Below, piece after piece: positions 18,538 through 27,428 of a DNA stretch of 64,000 nucleotides. The stretch spans positions 1,179,501-1,243,500 of the forward strand of contig NZ_CP083564.1 in NCBI RefSeq assembly GCF_025143985.1, read 5' to 3'. The stretch comes from Sulfitobacter sp. W027. GTDB lineage: Bacteria > Pseudomonadota > Alphaproteobacteria > Rhodobacterales > Rhodobacteraceae. Position numbers and translations under genes: made by a program. Numbering within the stretch: the first letter of the stretch is position 1; the number at the start of each line of letters is the position of its first letter. Below the pieces are notes generated by a model. The model was given only the letters and a program-made list of their open reading frames with translations, searched no databases and was not told where the DNA came from.

Positions 18538-20478
18538 ATGTTTGACACGATCCTGATTGCGAACCGGGCTGAGATTGCTTGCCGGGTGATGGAAACCGCG
18601 CAGGCCATGGGGGTGCGCTGTGTGGCGGTCTATTCCGATGCGGATGCGGGCGCGAAACATGTCGCCATGGCGGATGCTGCAGTGCATATCGGCGGCTCGG
18701 CGCCGGCGGAGAGTTATCTGAAGGGCGATGTGATCATTCAGGCGGCGCTCGACAGTGGCGCGCAGGCGATCCACCCGGGTTATGGGTTTCTGAGTGAGAA
18801 CCCGGAATTTGTGGAGGCAGTCGAGGCCGCGGGGCTCACCTTCATCGGCCCTTCGGCCAAGGCCATTCGCGCGATGGGGCTGAAGGATGCCGCCAAGGCG
18901 CTGATGGTCGAGGCGGGCGTGCCCGTCGTGCCCGGCTATCACGGGGCGGATCAGGACGATGCGTTGCTGGCTGAGGAGGCAAGCAAGATCGGCTATCCGG
19001 TGCTCATCAAGGCCGTCGCGGGCGGCGGCGGCAAGGGGATGCGTCTTGTTGAAGAGGCCAAGGCATTTCAGGCGGCGTTGGACTCGGCGCGGTCGGAAGC
19101 CAAGACCGCCTTTGGCAATTCCGATGTGCTAGTCGAGAAATTCGTGACCAAGCCGCGCCATATTGAGGTGCAGGTTTTTGGCGATGGCACCCATGCGGTG
19201 CATTTGTTTGAGCGAGACTGTTCGTTGCAGCGCCGCCACCAGAAGGTGATCGAGGAAGCCCCCGCACCGGGGATGACCGAAGAGATGCGCAGCGCCATGG
19301 GCGAGGCGGCCGTGCGTGCGGCGGAGGCAATTGGCTATGCCGGGGCGGGCACGGTGGAATTCATCGTGGATGGCTCGGGTGGGCTGTCGGCCGACGGGTT
19401 CTTTTTCATGGAGATGAATACGCGTTTGCAGGTGGAGCATCCGGTGACGGAACTGGTCACCGGGGTCGATCTGGTCGAGTGGCAGCTGCGTGTGGCGGCT
19501 GGTGAAGCCCTGCCGAAGGCTCAGGAAGAGTTGACCATCAACGGCCATGCCTTTGAGGCGCGGCTCTATGCCGAGGACGTGCCGAAGGGCTTCCTCCCCG
19601 CGACCGGCACGCTCACGCATCTGTCCTTCACGCCCCAGACCCGCGCCGACAGTGGTGTGCGGGCGGGCGATACGATCAGTCCGTTTTATGACCCGATGAT
19701 CGCCAAGGTGATCGTGCATGGGCCAACGCGGGACGTGGCATTGTCGCGCTTGCGGGCGGCGCTGGCTGGATGTCAGGTGGGCGGCACGGTGACGAACCTT
19801 GCCTTCCTCGGGGCGCTTGCGGGGCATGAAGGTTTTGCCAAGGGCGACGTGGATACCGGGCTGATTGCGCGGGATATTGACACGCTGACCGCGCAGCCCG
19901 ATGTGCCGGGGCGGCATTTTGCGCTTGCGGGGATGGCGGCGCTTGGGCTGCTGGACCCTGCGCCGGAAGCGGGGTTCAACCTTTGGCGGCCTTTGCGGCG
20001 ACAGATCATGCTCGGGCGGGACAGCGAAGAGCATCTGCTGAAGGTGCGCGTGCTTTCGGAAGACGTGCAGCTTTGGACCGTTGGCGACAGCGAAGTGCGG
20101 GCCGAGCGGATCGGCGGGCGCTGGAAAATTGACGGGCATGTGGCGCCCACAGTTTCGGTTGCCGGGGGGGTGGTCACGGTGTTTGACGCCTATGGCATTG
20201 CCTTTGATGTGATCGATCCGCTGGCGCGGGCCGCGGCGGCCCATGGCGATGGCAATATCGTCGAGGCGCCGATGCCCGGACTGGTGCGTGCGATTGATGC
20301 TGAGGTGGGGCAGAGCGTGGCAAAAGGTGACCGTCTGGCGGTGCTGGAAGCGATGAAGATGGAGCATTCCTTGCTCGCCGCCCGTGATGGGGTGGTGGCC
20401 GAGGTGCTGGCGCAGGCCGGCGACCAGGTCGAGGCCGGGGCGGCACTGGTGCGTCTGGAAGCCGAGGAGGCCGCATGA
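18538..20478 (+). CDS. mccA: Methylcrotonyl-CoA carboxylase, biotin-containing (alpha) subunit
   Basis: The protein has 646 residues. The order is: biotin carboxylase N-domain (ILIANRAEIACRVMETA), ATP-grasp (IKAVAGGGGKGMRLVEE, ERDCSLQRRHQKVIEEAPAP, MEMNTRLQVEHPVTELVTG), biotin carboxylase C-domain (FEARLYAEDVPKGFLPATG), a linker, and the biotinyl domain ending with VLEAMKMEHSLLA, with the biotinyl Lys607. It carboxylates its own biotin with bicarbonate and ATP, then passes it to MccB. Biotin ligase birA lies downstream at 41634. The gene overlaps the GST gene by 4 bases. Confidence 0.94.
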   Translation: MFDTILIANRAEIACRVMETAQAMGVRCVAVYSDADAGAKHVAMADAAVHIGGSAPAESYLKGDVIIQAALDSGAQAIHPGYGFLSENPEFVEAVEAAGLTFIGPSAKAIRAMGLKDAAKALMVEAGVPVVPGYHGADQDDALLAEEASKIGYPVLIKAVAGGGGKGMRLVEEAKAFQAALDSARSEAKTAFGNSDVLVEKFVTKPRHIEVQVFGDGTHAVHLFERDCSLQRRHQKVIEEAPAPGMTEEMRSAMGEAAVRAAEAIGYAGAGTVEFIVDGSGGLSADGFFFMEMNTRLQVEHPVTELVTGVDLVEWQLRVAAGEALPKAQEELTINGHAFEARLYAEDVPKGFLPATGTLTHLSFTPQTRADSGVRAGDTISPFYDPMIAKVIVHGPTRDVALSRLRAALAGCQVGGTVTNLAFLGALAGHEGFAKGDVDTGLIARDIDTLTAQPDVPGRHFALAGMAALGLLDPAPEAGFNLWRPLRRQIMLGRDSEEHLLKVRVLSEDVQLWTVGDSEVRAERIGGRWKIDGHVAPTVSVAGGVVTVFDAYGIAFDVIDPLARAAAAHGDGNIVEAPMPGLVRAIDAEVGQSVAKGDRLAVLEAMKMEHSLLAARDGVVAEVLAQAGDQVEAGAALVRLEAEEAA

Positions 20479-21143
20479 TTACGCTGCACCACTGTCCGCA
20501 GACCCGCTCGATGCGCACGCTTTGGCTGTTGCATGAGCTCGACGACGTTGAGTTTCAGGTCAAGATGCATGCCTTCGACCGCAGTCTGCGCGACCCGGAG
20601 TATCTCGTGCTCTCGCCCGCGGGCCGGGTTCCGGCGCTGGAGATTGACGGCGAGCGGATGTTCGAGACCGGGGCGATCACCCAGTACCTCTGCGAGCGCT
20701 ACAGCCCCGACCGCATGGGCCGCTCGGTCGGCAGCCCCGACCGCATGGCCTGGCTCGTCTGGGTGCATTTCGCCGAGACCATCAGCCAGCACACCGCCGC
20801 GCTCACCCAGCAGCACATCGCCCTGCGCGAGGATCACATGCGCAGCCCCATTGTGATGAAGCTGGAGGCTGCGCGGATCGGCAAATGCTATGACGCGCTG
20901 GAGGCACGGCTTTCGACGCCTTTGGAGAACCGCGATTACCTGCTGACTTCGGGGTTTTCCGCCGCCGACATCTCGGTCGGGCAAGCGGTTTATATGGCGC
21001 GGCATTTCGTGAAATTGGATGACCACCCTTCGGTTGCCGCGTGGTATGAACGGATCACGGAACGCGAAAGTTTTGCGCAGGCGCTGCCCGAGGAGGGGCG
21101 GCTCTACACGCAGGATTTCTATCCGCCCTGGCCGGTGGAATAA
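20475..21143 (+). CDS. Glutathione S-transferase family protein
   Basis: The protein has 222 residues. The N-terminal thioredoxin-fold half contains HHCPQTRSMRTLWLLHELD, PAGRVPALEIDG (cis-Pro) and FETGAITQYLCERY (the GSH-binding ETGAI). The helical C-terminal half contains YLLTSGFSAADISVGQAVYM with the N-capping Asp. The ATGA overlap with mccA ties it to leucine degradation, and GST genes do recur in such clusters in this group, but no substrate is evident. It may protect against reactive CoA intermediates, which is speculation. Confidence 0.88.
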   Translation: MITLHHCPQTRSMRTLWLLHELDDVEFQVKMHAFDRSLRDPEYLVLSPAGRVPALEIDGERMFETGAITQYLCERYSPDRMGRSVGSPDRMAWLVWVHFAETISQHTAALTQQHIALREDHMRSPIVMKLEAARIGKCYDALEARLSTPLENRDYLLTSGFSAADISVGQAVYMARHFVKLDDHPSVAAWYERITERESFAQALPEEGRLYTQDFYPPWPVE

Positions 21144-21182
21144 GCCGGGCAAGGGGACCAACAACAACGGGGAGAGCGGCCA

Positions 21183-22037
21183 ATGAGCCTTGGACACTGT
21201 GAGATTTTTGAGGTCGGACCACGCGACGGGTTGCAGAATGAGAAGCGGGAAATCCCGGTCTCCGAAAAGGTGGCGCTGGTCAATAAGCTGAGCGAAGCCG
21301 GGTTTCGCCGCATCGAGTGTGCCAGTTTCGTAAGCCCCAAATGGGTGCCGCAGATGGCGGGCTCGGGCGAGGTGCTCTTGGGCATCAACCGCGCCGAGGG
21401 CGTGCGCTATGCTGCACTGACGCCGAATATGTACGGCTATGAAGATGCGGTGGCTGCCAAGGCGGATGAGATTGCGATCTTTGCCTCGGCCTCCGAAGGG
21501 TTCAGCAAGAAGAACATCAACGCCAGCATCGAAGAGGCTTTTGCGCGCTTTGCCCCGATCCTCGAAGAGGCGCGGCACGTGGACATGCCGGTGCGCGGCT
21601 ATGTTTCCTGCGTGATCGAATGTCCCTATGACGGAAAGGTCGCTCCGGCGGATGTGGCGCGGGTGGCGGACAAGCTGTTCTCGATGGGCTGCTATGAAGT
21701 CTCGCTTGGCGACACCATCGGCGCAGGTACGCCCGACAGCATCGCGCGGATGCTGCTGGCGGTGCGCGACGTGGTTCCCGTGGGCCGCCTTGCGGGCCAT
21801 TACCATGACACCCATGGCCGGGCGATGGCGAACATCGATGCGTCCCTCTCTATGGGCGTGCGAGTCTTTGACGCGGCGGTTGGCGGCTTGGGCGGATGCC
21901 CTTACGCGCCCGGCGCTGCGGGCAATGTCGCCACAGAGGCGGTAAACGCACATCTGACGGACCTCGGCTATGACACCGGGGTCGATCAAGCGGTGGTCGA
22001 AGAGGCCGCCGAAATGGCACGGGCGATGCGAGGGTAA
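21183..22037 (+). CDS. Hydroxymethylglutaryl-CoA lyase
   Basis: The protein has 284 residues, the usual size. TIM-barrel HMG-CoA lyase motifs are present: FEVGPRDGLQNEKREIPVSEKV (metal and substrate site), IECASFVSPKWVPQMAG, ALTPNMYGYEDA, YVSCVIECPYDGKV, SLGDTIGAGTPDS, HYHDTHGRAMANI (His metal ligands) and GGLGGCPYAPGAAGNVATE with the active-site Cys loop. It cleaves HMG-CoA to acetyl-CoA and acetoacetate, the last leucine-specific step. It begins 39 bases after the GST gene behind GGGGAGAG and is followed after 2 bases by the hydratase. Confidence 0.95.
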   Translation: MSLGHCEIFEVGPRDGLQNEKREIPVSEKVALVNKLSEAGFRRIECASFVSPKWVPQMAGSGEVLLGINRAEGVRYAALTPNMYGYEDAVAAKADEIAIFASASEGFSKKNINASIEEAFARFAPILEEARHVDMPVRGYVSCVIECPYDGKVAPADVARVADKLFSMGCYEVSLGDTIGAGTPDSIARMLLAVRDVVPVGRLAGHYHDTHGRAMANIDASLSMGVRVFDAAVGGLGGCPYAPGAAGNVATEAVNAHLTDLGYDTGVDQAVVEEAAEMARAMRG

Positions 22038-22039
22038 TC

Positions 22040-22822
22040 ATGTACGAGACTGTGACGATCGAGACCGACGCGCGCGGGGTGGCGGTGCTTACCCTGAACC
22101 GGCCTGAGAAACACAACGCCATGTCGGCGCAGATGCTGGCGGACCTGACCGATGCGGCGGGCAAACTGGCCAGTGACGATGCGGTGCGCGTTGTGGTGTT
22201 GACCGGGGCGGGCAAGTCCTTTTGCGCGGGCGGCGATCTGGGCTGGATGCGCGATCAGGCGGATATGGATGCGCAGACGCGCTCGGCAGAGGCGGGCAAG
22301 CTGGCCACGATGCTGGGAGCGCTGAATGCGCTGCCAAAGCCGGTGATCGGCAAGCTGCAGGGCAATGCCTTTGGCGGCGGGGTTGGCATGGCCTCGGTCT
22401 GTGATGTGGCGGTCGGGGTCGACAGCCTCAAGATGGGCTTCACCGAGACGCGGCTGGGGATCATTCCGGCAACCATCGGCCCTTATGTGCTGGCGCGGAT
22501 GGGCGAGGGGCGCGCGCGGCGGGTCTTCATGTCGGCACGGCTGTTTGATGCGGCGGAAGCGGTTGATCTGGGGCTCTTGGCCCGTGCCGTTCCAGCGGAT
22601 GCGTTGGACGCCGCGGTGGAAGCCGAAGTGGTGCCCTATTTGTCCTGCGCACCGGGGGCTGTGGCGGCCGCCAAGAAACTCGCGCAGGACTTGGGTGGAA
22701 TCGCCACGCCCGAAGCAGTGAAAATGTCCATCGACGCCCTCGCGGCACGTTGGGAAACCGAGGAAGCCGCCGAGGGAATCGCTGCCTTCTTCGACAAGCG
22801 CAAAGCCGCTTGGGTGGTCTGA
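22040..22822 (+). CDS. Enoyl-CoA hydratase, probable methylglutaconyl-CoA hydratase
   Basis: The protein has 260 residues of crotonase fold: VAVLTLNRPEKHNAMSAQM, VLTGAGKSFCAGGDLGWMR (oxyanion hole, CAGGDL), GNAFGGGVGMASVCDVAV and MGFTETRLGIIPATIGPYV, with the catalytic Glu in the ETRLG segment. Position next to HMG-CoA lyase, IVD and MCC makes 3-methylglutaconyl-CoA the likely substrate (AUH/LiuC role); this is context inference on a family whose members are hard to separate by motif. It is the last gene of the leucine operon, 162 bp before nuoA. Confidence 0.87.
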   Translation: MYETVTIETDARGVAVLTLNRPEKHNAMSAQMLADLTDAAGKLASDDAVRVVVLTGAGKSFCAGGDLGWMRDQADMDAQTRSAEAGKLATMLGALNALPKPVIGKLQGNAFGGGVGMASVCDVAVGVDSLKMGFTETRLGIIPATIGPYVLARMGEGRARRVFMSARLFDAAEAVDLGLLARAVPADALDAAVEAEVVPYLSCAPGAVAAAKKLAQDLGGIATPEAVKMSIDALAARWETEEAAEGIAAFFDKRKAAWVV

Positions 22823-22854
22823 CCCGCGGCTTTGGCGAAATGGCTCTATTGCGG

Positions 22855-22904
22855 GCCCGTGGGCGGCATTAACCGGGCTTGGCCCGTTGACCCTACCCAC
22901 GGGC
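22855..22904. promoter_or_regulatory. Inverted repeat and candidate promoter upstream of nuoA
   Basis: GCCCGTGGG at 22855-22863 is the exact complement of CCCACGGGC at 22896-22904. Inside it lies a second small hairpin (CGGGC around TTG with GCCCG). TTGACC at 22887-22892 and TTAAAC at 22909-22914, 16 bp apart, could be -35 and -10 elements for the complex I operon. The structure could instead end the leucine transcript. The promoter call is weak; the inverted repeat is certain. Confidence 0.4.
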
Positions 22905-22984
22905 AGAGTTAAACCCGTTCCAAGTTTGTCTGCGCGGGCTTTTGGCCTTTGCCTCATGCCGCGCACCGCGAAAGGAGCATCCCC

Positions 22985-23955
<971 letters not shown>

Positions 23956-24021
23956 GACAAGAGCCTGCGCCGGGTGAGGGGCAGGCGAAAGGACGATGCG
24001 CCAAAGGCGCGGGACAGTGAG

Positions 24022-24060
24022 ATGGCGTTGATCGGCGCGTGGAAGGAAGATTTGCGATGA
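24022..24060 (+). CDS. Possible 12-codon leader reading frame overlapping nuoC
   Basis: ATG 24022 opens 12 codons ([12 protein letters not shown]) whose TGA overlaps the nuoC ATG as ATGA. The nuoB-nuoC gap of 101 bases also holds an overlapping 11-codon frame at 23996 behind GAAAGGA. Stop-start overlap suggests coupling, but very short frames arise easily by chance and there is no independent support for translation. Confidence 0.2.
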   Translation: MALIGAWKEDLR

Positions 24061-24686
24061 GCGAACAACTGCAGGAACTTGGAGCCTATATCGAAGCCAA
24101 GCGGCCCGATTGCGTGCTCGGATGGGATGTCACCAGAGGTGAGTTGAACATGGACGTGGCGCTGGCCAATGTCGCCGGGCTTGTCGAGTTCCTCAAAGGT
24201 GATCCGACCTGCCGCTTCTCGACCTTGGTCGACATCACGGCGGTGGACTATCCCGGCCGTGCGAAACGGTTCGACGTGGTCTACCACTTCCTGTCGATGT
24301 ATCAAAACCACCGTATCCGCCTGCGCGCCGCCGCGCGGGAGAAGGACATGGTGCCGTCGCTCACCGGCGTGCATCCCAGTGCCGATTGGTTCGAGCGTGA
24401 AGTCTTTGACATGTTCGGCATCCTGTTTTCCGGCCATCCGGACCTGCGTCGCATCCTCACGGACTACGGCTTCCGCGGCCATCCGTTGCGCAAGGATTTC
24501 CCAACCACGGGCTATACCGAAGTGCGCTATGACGAAGGTGCCAAACGCGTGGTCTATGAACCCGTAAGCCTCGTTCAGGAATACCGCCAGTTTGACTTCA
24601 TGTCGCCATGGGAAGGCGCCGATTACATCCTGCCCGGCGATGACAAATCCGCGCCCGACGGCCATGTGAGCAAGGACGCGAAGTAA
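24057..24686 (+). CDS. nuoC: NADH-quinone oxidoreductase subunit C
   Basis: ATG 24057 has GGAAGGA at 24041-24047 and gives 209 residues. Family motifs are [60 protein letters not shown] and [23 protein letters not shown]. It is a peripheral-arm 30-kDa subunit docking to NuoD near the quinone site. NuoC and NuoD are separate here, unlike the fused form of enterobacteria. A 57-codon membrane peptide gene separates them. Confidence 0.96.
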   Translation: MSEQLQELGAYIEAKRPDCVLGWDVTRGELNMDVALANVAGLVEFLKGDPTCRFSTLVDITAVDYPGRAKRFDVVYHFLSMYQNHRIRLRAAAREKDMVPSLTGVHPSADWFEREVFDMFGILFSGHPDLRRILTDYGFRGHPLRKDFPTTGYTEVRYDEGAKRVVYEPVSLVQEYRQFDFMSPWEGADYILPGDDKSAPDGHVSKDAK

Positions 24687-24859
24687 TGGGCGGGTTCTGG
24701 TGGCTAATCCTCTCGGCGCTGACCGCCATCCCGATGGTCAAGCTGCTGCCGTTCTTTGGCATCAATAAATACTGGGCAGCTGCCTGTCTGATCCCGCTGG
24801 GCACAATTGCTTTGCTGTGGTGGATGGGTATGAAGCTGCAAGAACTGGAGAAACGGTAA
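24686..24859 (+). CDS. 57-residue membrane peptide between nuoC and nuoD
   Basis: ATG 24686 shares its A with the nuoC stop (TAATG), and the TAA at 24857-24859 shares its last base with the nuoD ATG in the same way, so the frame exactly fills the gap. The peptide has two hydrophobic segments ([20 protein letters not shown] and [18 protein letters not shown]) around a FFGINKYW turn, and ends in a charged tail (KLQELEKR). Coupling at both ends and the clean membrane pattern make translation likely. The function is unknown; an inner membrane helper or minor subunit of complex I is an inference. Confidence 0.75.
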   Translation: MGGFWWLILSALTAIPMVKLLPFFGINKYWAAACLIPLGTIALLWWMGMKLQELEKR

Positions 24860-26103
24860 TGGACGGCGACATTCGCACAAAAGCCTTTGACGACGGGTCG
24901 ACCGACTTTGAGTCCGGCGAGCAGAAGATCCGCAACTTCAACATCAACTTCGGTCCGCAACACCCTGCCGCGCACGGTGTTTTGCGTCTGGTGCTGGAGC
25001 TGGATGGCGAAGTTGTAGAGCGTTGTGATCCGCATATCGGCCTGCTGCACCGTGGCACCGAAAAGCTGATGGAAAGCCGCACCTACCTGCAAAACCTGCC
25101 GTATTTCGACCGGTTGGATTATGTAGCCCCGATGAACCAAGAACACGCTTGGTGTCTGGCCATTGAAAAGCTGACCGAGACGGCCGTGCCGCGCCGTGCC
25201 TCGCTGATCCGGGTGCTGTTCTGCGAAATTGGCCGTATTCTGAACCACCTGCTCAACATCACCACGCAGGCGCTGGACGTGGGCGCGCTGACGCCGCCGC
25301 TCTGGGGCTTTGAAGAGCGTGAAAGCCTGATGATCTTTTACGAGCGGGCCTGCGGCGCGCGCCTGCACGCGGCCTATTTCCGCCCCGGCGGTGTACACCA
25401 AGACCTGCCGCCAGCGCTGCTCGACGATATGGAAGCTTGGTGCGATCAATTCCTGACCAAATTTATGGTCGATATCGATGAGTTGCTGACCGAAAACCGT
25501 ATCTTCAAACAGCGCAACGTCGACATCGGCATCGTGACCGAAGAAGACATCCTGAACTACGGTTTCAGCGGCGTCATGGTGCGTGGCTCGGGCTTTGCAT
25601 GGGATCTGCGCCGCGCGCAGCCCTATGAATGCTATGATGAATTCGACTTCCAAATCCCAGTGGGCAAGAACGGCGACTGCTTTGACCGCTACCTCTGCCG
25701 GATGGAAGAGATGCGCCAGTCCACACACATCATGCAGCAGGCGATCGAGAAGCTCCGCGCGCCCGAAGGGCAGGGGGATATCCTCGCCCGGGGCAAGATC
25801 ACCCCGCCTTCGCGCACCGCGATGAAGACCGACATGGAAAGCTTGATCCACCACTTCAAGCTCTACACCGAAGGCTTCCACGTGCCCGAGGGTGAGGTCT
25901 ATTGCGCGGTCGAAGCGCCCAAGGGTGAGTTTGGCGTCTACCTCGTGGCCGATGGCTCCAACAAACCCTACCGCTCCAAAATCCGCGCGCCGGGCTTTTT
26001 GCACTTGCAGGCGATGGACCATATCGCCAGCGGCCACCAGCTTGCCGATGTCGCCGCGATCATCGGCACCATGGACGTCGTCTTTGGAGAGATCGACCGG
26101 TGA
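24859..26103 (+). CDS. nuoD: NADH-quinone oxidoreductase subunit D
   Basis: ATG 24859 ([13 protein letters not shown]) overlaps the upstream stop, giving 414 residues; upstream in-frame starts lie inside the small gene. Motifs of the 49-kDa subunit are [19 protein letters not shown] (quinone-site His), [48 protein letters not shown] and a C-terminal [10 protein letters not shown]. It forms the quinone-reduction chamber with NuoB. Its TGA overlaps the ATG of a 26-codon frame leading into nuoE. Confidence 0.97.
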   Translation: MDGDIRTKAFDDGSTDFESGEQKIRNFNINFGPQHPAAHGVLRLVLELDGEVVERCDPHIGLLHRGTEKLMESRTYLQNLPYFDRLDYVAPMNQEHAWCLAIEKLTETAVPRRASLIRVLFCEIGRILNHLLNITTQALDVGALTPPLWGFEERESLMIFYERACGARLHAAYFRPGGVHQDLPPALLDDMEAWCDQFLTKFMVDIDELLTENRIFKQRNVDIGIVTEEDILNYGFSGVMVRGSGFAWDLRRAQPYECYDEFDFQIPVGKNGDCFDRYLCRMEEMRQSTHIMQQAIEKLRAPEGQGDILARGKITPPSRTAMKTDMESLIHHFKLYTEGFHVPEGEVYCAVEAPKGEFGVYLVADGSNKPYRSKIRAPGFLHLQAMDHIASGHQLADVAAIIGTMDVVFGEIDR

Positions 26104-26183
26104 TGCCGCTGGCGTCACCTCGTATTGAAGAAATTTACGCCGGGGGCATCATTGGCCTCCGCCTGACCATAGGTTCGAACTAA
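26103..26183 (+). CDS. 26-codon reading frame coupling nuoD to nuoE
   Basis: ATG 26103 overlaps the nuoD stop (TGATG), and the frame's TAA (26181-26183) overlaps the nuoE ATG (TAATG), so 26 codons fill the gap exactly. The peptide [19 protein letters not shown] plus seven more residues has one short hydrophobic patch. No ribosome binding site precedes nuoE other than inside this frame, so its translation may carry ribosomes to nuoE. It may be a functional micropeptide or only a coupling device. Confidence 0.45.
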   Translation: MPLASPRIEEIYAGGIIGLRLTIGSN

Positions 26184-27334
26184 TGCTCCGCCGTCTACAC
26201 CCTGACCAGCCCGACAGTTTTGCCTTCACGCCCGCCAACCAAGAATGGGCCGAAGCGCAGATCACCAAGTACCCCGAAGGCCGTCAGGCCAGCGCGATCA
26301 TTCCACTGCTATGGCGCGCGCAGGAGCAAGAGGGCTGGCTGACCCGTCCGGCGATTGAACATGTCTCGGAAATGCTGGGCATGGCCTATATCCGCGGGCT
26401 GGAGGTGGCGACCTTCTACTTCATGTTCCAGCTTCAACCCGTTGGATCCGTGGCACATATCCAAGTTTGTGGCACCACATCCTGCATGATCTGCGGGGCC
26501 GAGGATTTGGTCGCTGTTTGCAAAGAGCGCATCGCCAACAATCCGCACGAACTGTCGGCGGATGGGCGTTTTTCTTGGGAAGAGGTCGAATGCCTTGGGG
26601 CCTGTTCCAATGCGCCTATGGCTCAGATTGGCAAGGACTATTACGAAGACCTGACCACCGCGCGGCTTAACGAAATCCTTGATGAGTTGAGCGATGGGCG
26701 CGTGCCCGTGCCAGGCCCGCAGAACGGGCGCTATGCGTCGGAGCCTCTGGGCGGGTTGACCAGCCTCACGGACCACGAAAGCGGGCGCACGCAGTATAAC
26801 GCCAGCGCGCAGGCTGCGGTGGATATTGGCGATACCGTCAAGCGGATCGACGGCACCGAAGTGCCACTGCTGACACCCTGGCGCAATCAACCCGACGCGC
26901 CACAGGCTGAGACGGTTGAAGAGGTCGAAGCTGAAGAGCCGCGTCCCGCCGAGGGCGAAAGCGCTGATAAGACCGGCGTGACCGAGCAAGAAGCCGAAGC
27001 CACGTCAAAGAGCAAACCGCGCTCCAAACGTGACCCCAAGGGTGAGAGCGCCGACGCGGCAAAGGCCGAGACCAGCGCCCCCGCCACGCCCGGCCAAAAG
27101 CCTGCCCAGTTGGACGGCCCGCGTGAGGGCGGTGCTGATGATCTGAAAAAGATCAAAGGCGTCGGCCCAAAGCTTGAGCAGATGTTGAACGGTATGGGGT
27201 TCTACCACTTTGACCAGATCGCCCAATGGGGTCCTGAGGAGGTCGCTTGGGTCGACCAGAACCTCGAAGGCTTCAAAGGCCGGGTCAGCCGCGACAACTG
27301 GGTAGAGCAGGCCGCGCGCCTCGCCAAAGACTAA
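26183..27334 (+). CDS. nuoE: NADH-quinone oxidoreductase subunit E with C-terminal HhH extension
   Basis: The protein has 383 residues, roughly twice the minimal NuoE. The first 165 residues are the thioredoxin-like 24-kDa subunit: [21 protein letters not shown] and the 2Fe-2S (N1a) ligands Cys96, Cys101, Cys137 and Cys141. A Lys/Glu/Ala-rich linker follows (about 220-306), then a domain of about 77 residues (307-383, nt 27101-27331) with the helix-hairpin-helix-like core [17 protein letters not shown] and a FYHFDQIA segment. The same domain closes the next protein. Long NuoE forms are known in Rhodobacterales; the role of the extension is unknown. Confidence 0.95.
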   Translation: MLRRLHPDQPDSFAFTPANQEWAEAQITKYPEGRQASAIIPLLWRAQEQEGWLTRPAIEHVSEMLGMAYIRGLEVATFYFMFQLQPVGSVAHIQVCGTTSCMICGAEDLVAVCKERIANNPHELSADGRFSWEEVECLGACSNAPMAQIGKDYYEDLTTARLNEILDELSDGRVPVPGPQNGRYASEPLGGLTSLTDHESGRTQYNASAQAAVDIGDTVKRIDGTEVPLLTPWRNQPDAPQAETVEEVEAEEPRPAEGESADKTGVTEQEAEATSKSKPRSKRDPKGESADAAKAETSAPATPGQKPAQLDGPREGGADDLKKIKGVGPKLEQMLNGMGFYHFDQIAQWGPEEVAWVDQNLEGFKGRVSRDNWVEQAARLAKD

Positions 27335-27428
27335 AGCCGGAGATTTCGCAACGGGCCAAGGAAGGCACCATTACCACCTCGCAAAGCCATAAGCCGCATC
27401 GCCCGCATTAAGGGAGAGAAGGACAGTC

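Noticed and set aside
20190..21989. 599-codon minus-strand frame across mccA, GST and HMG-CoA lyase
   Set aside because: It spans three intact coupled genes on the other strand and its product has no recognisable motif.
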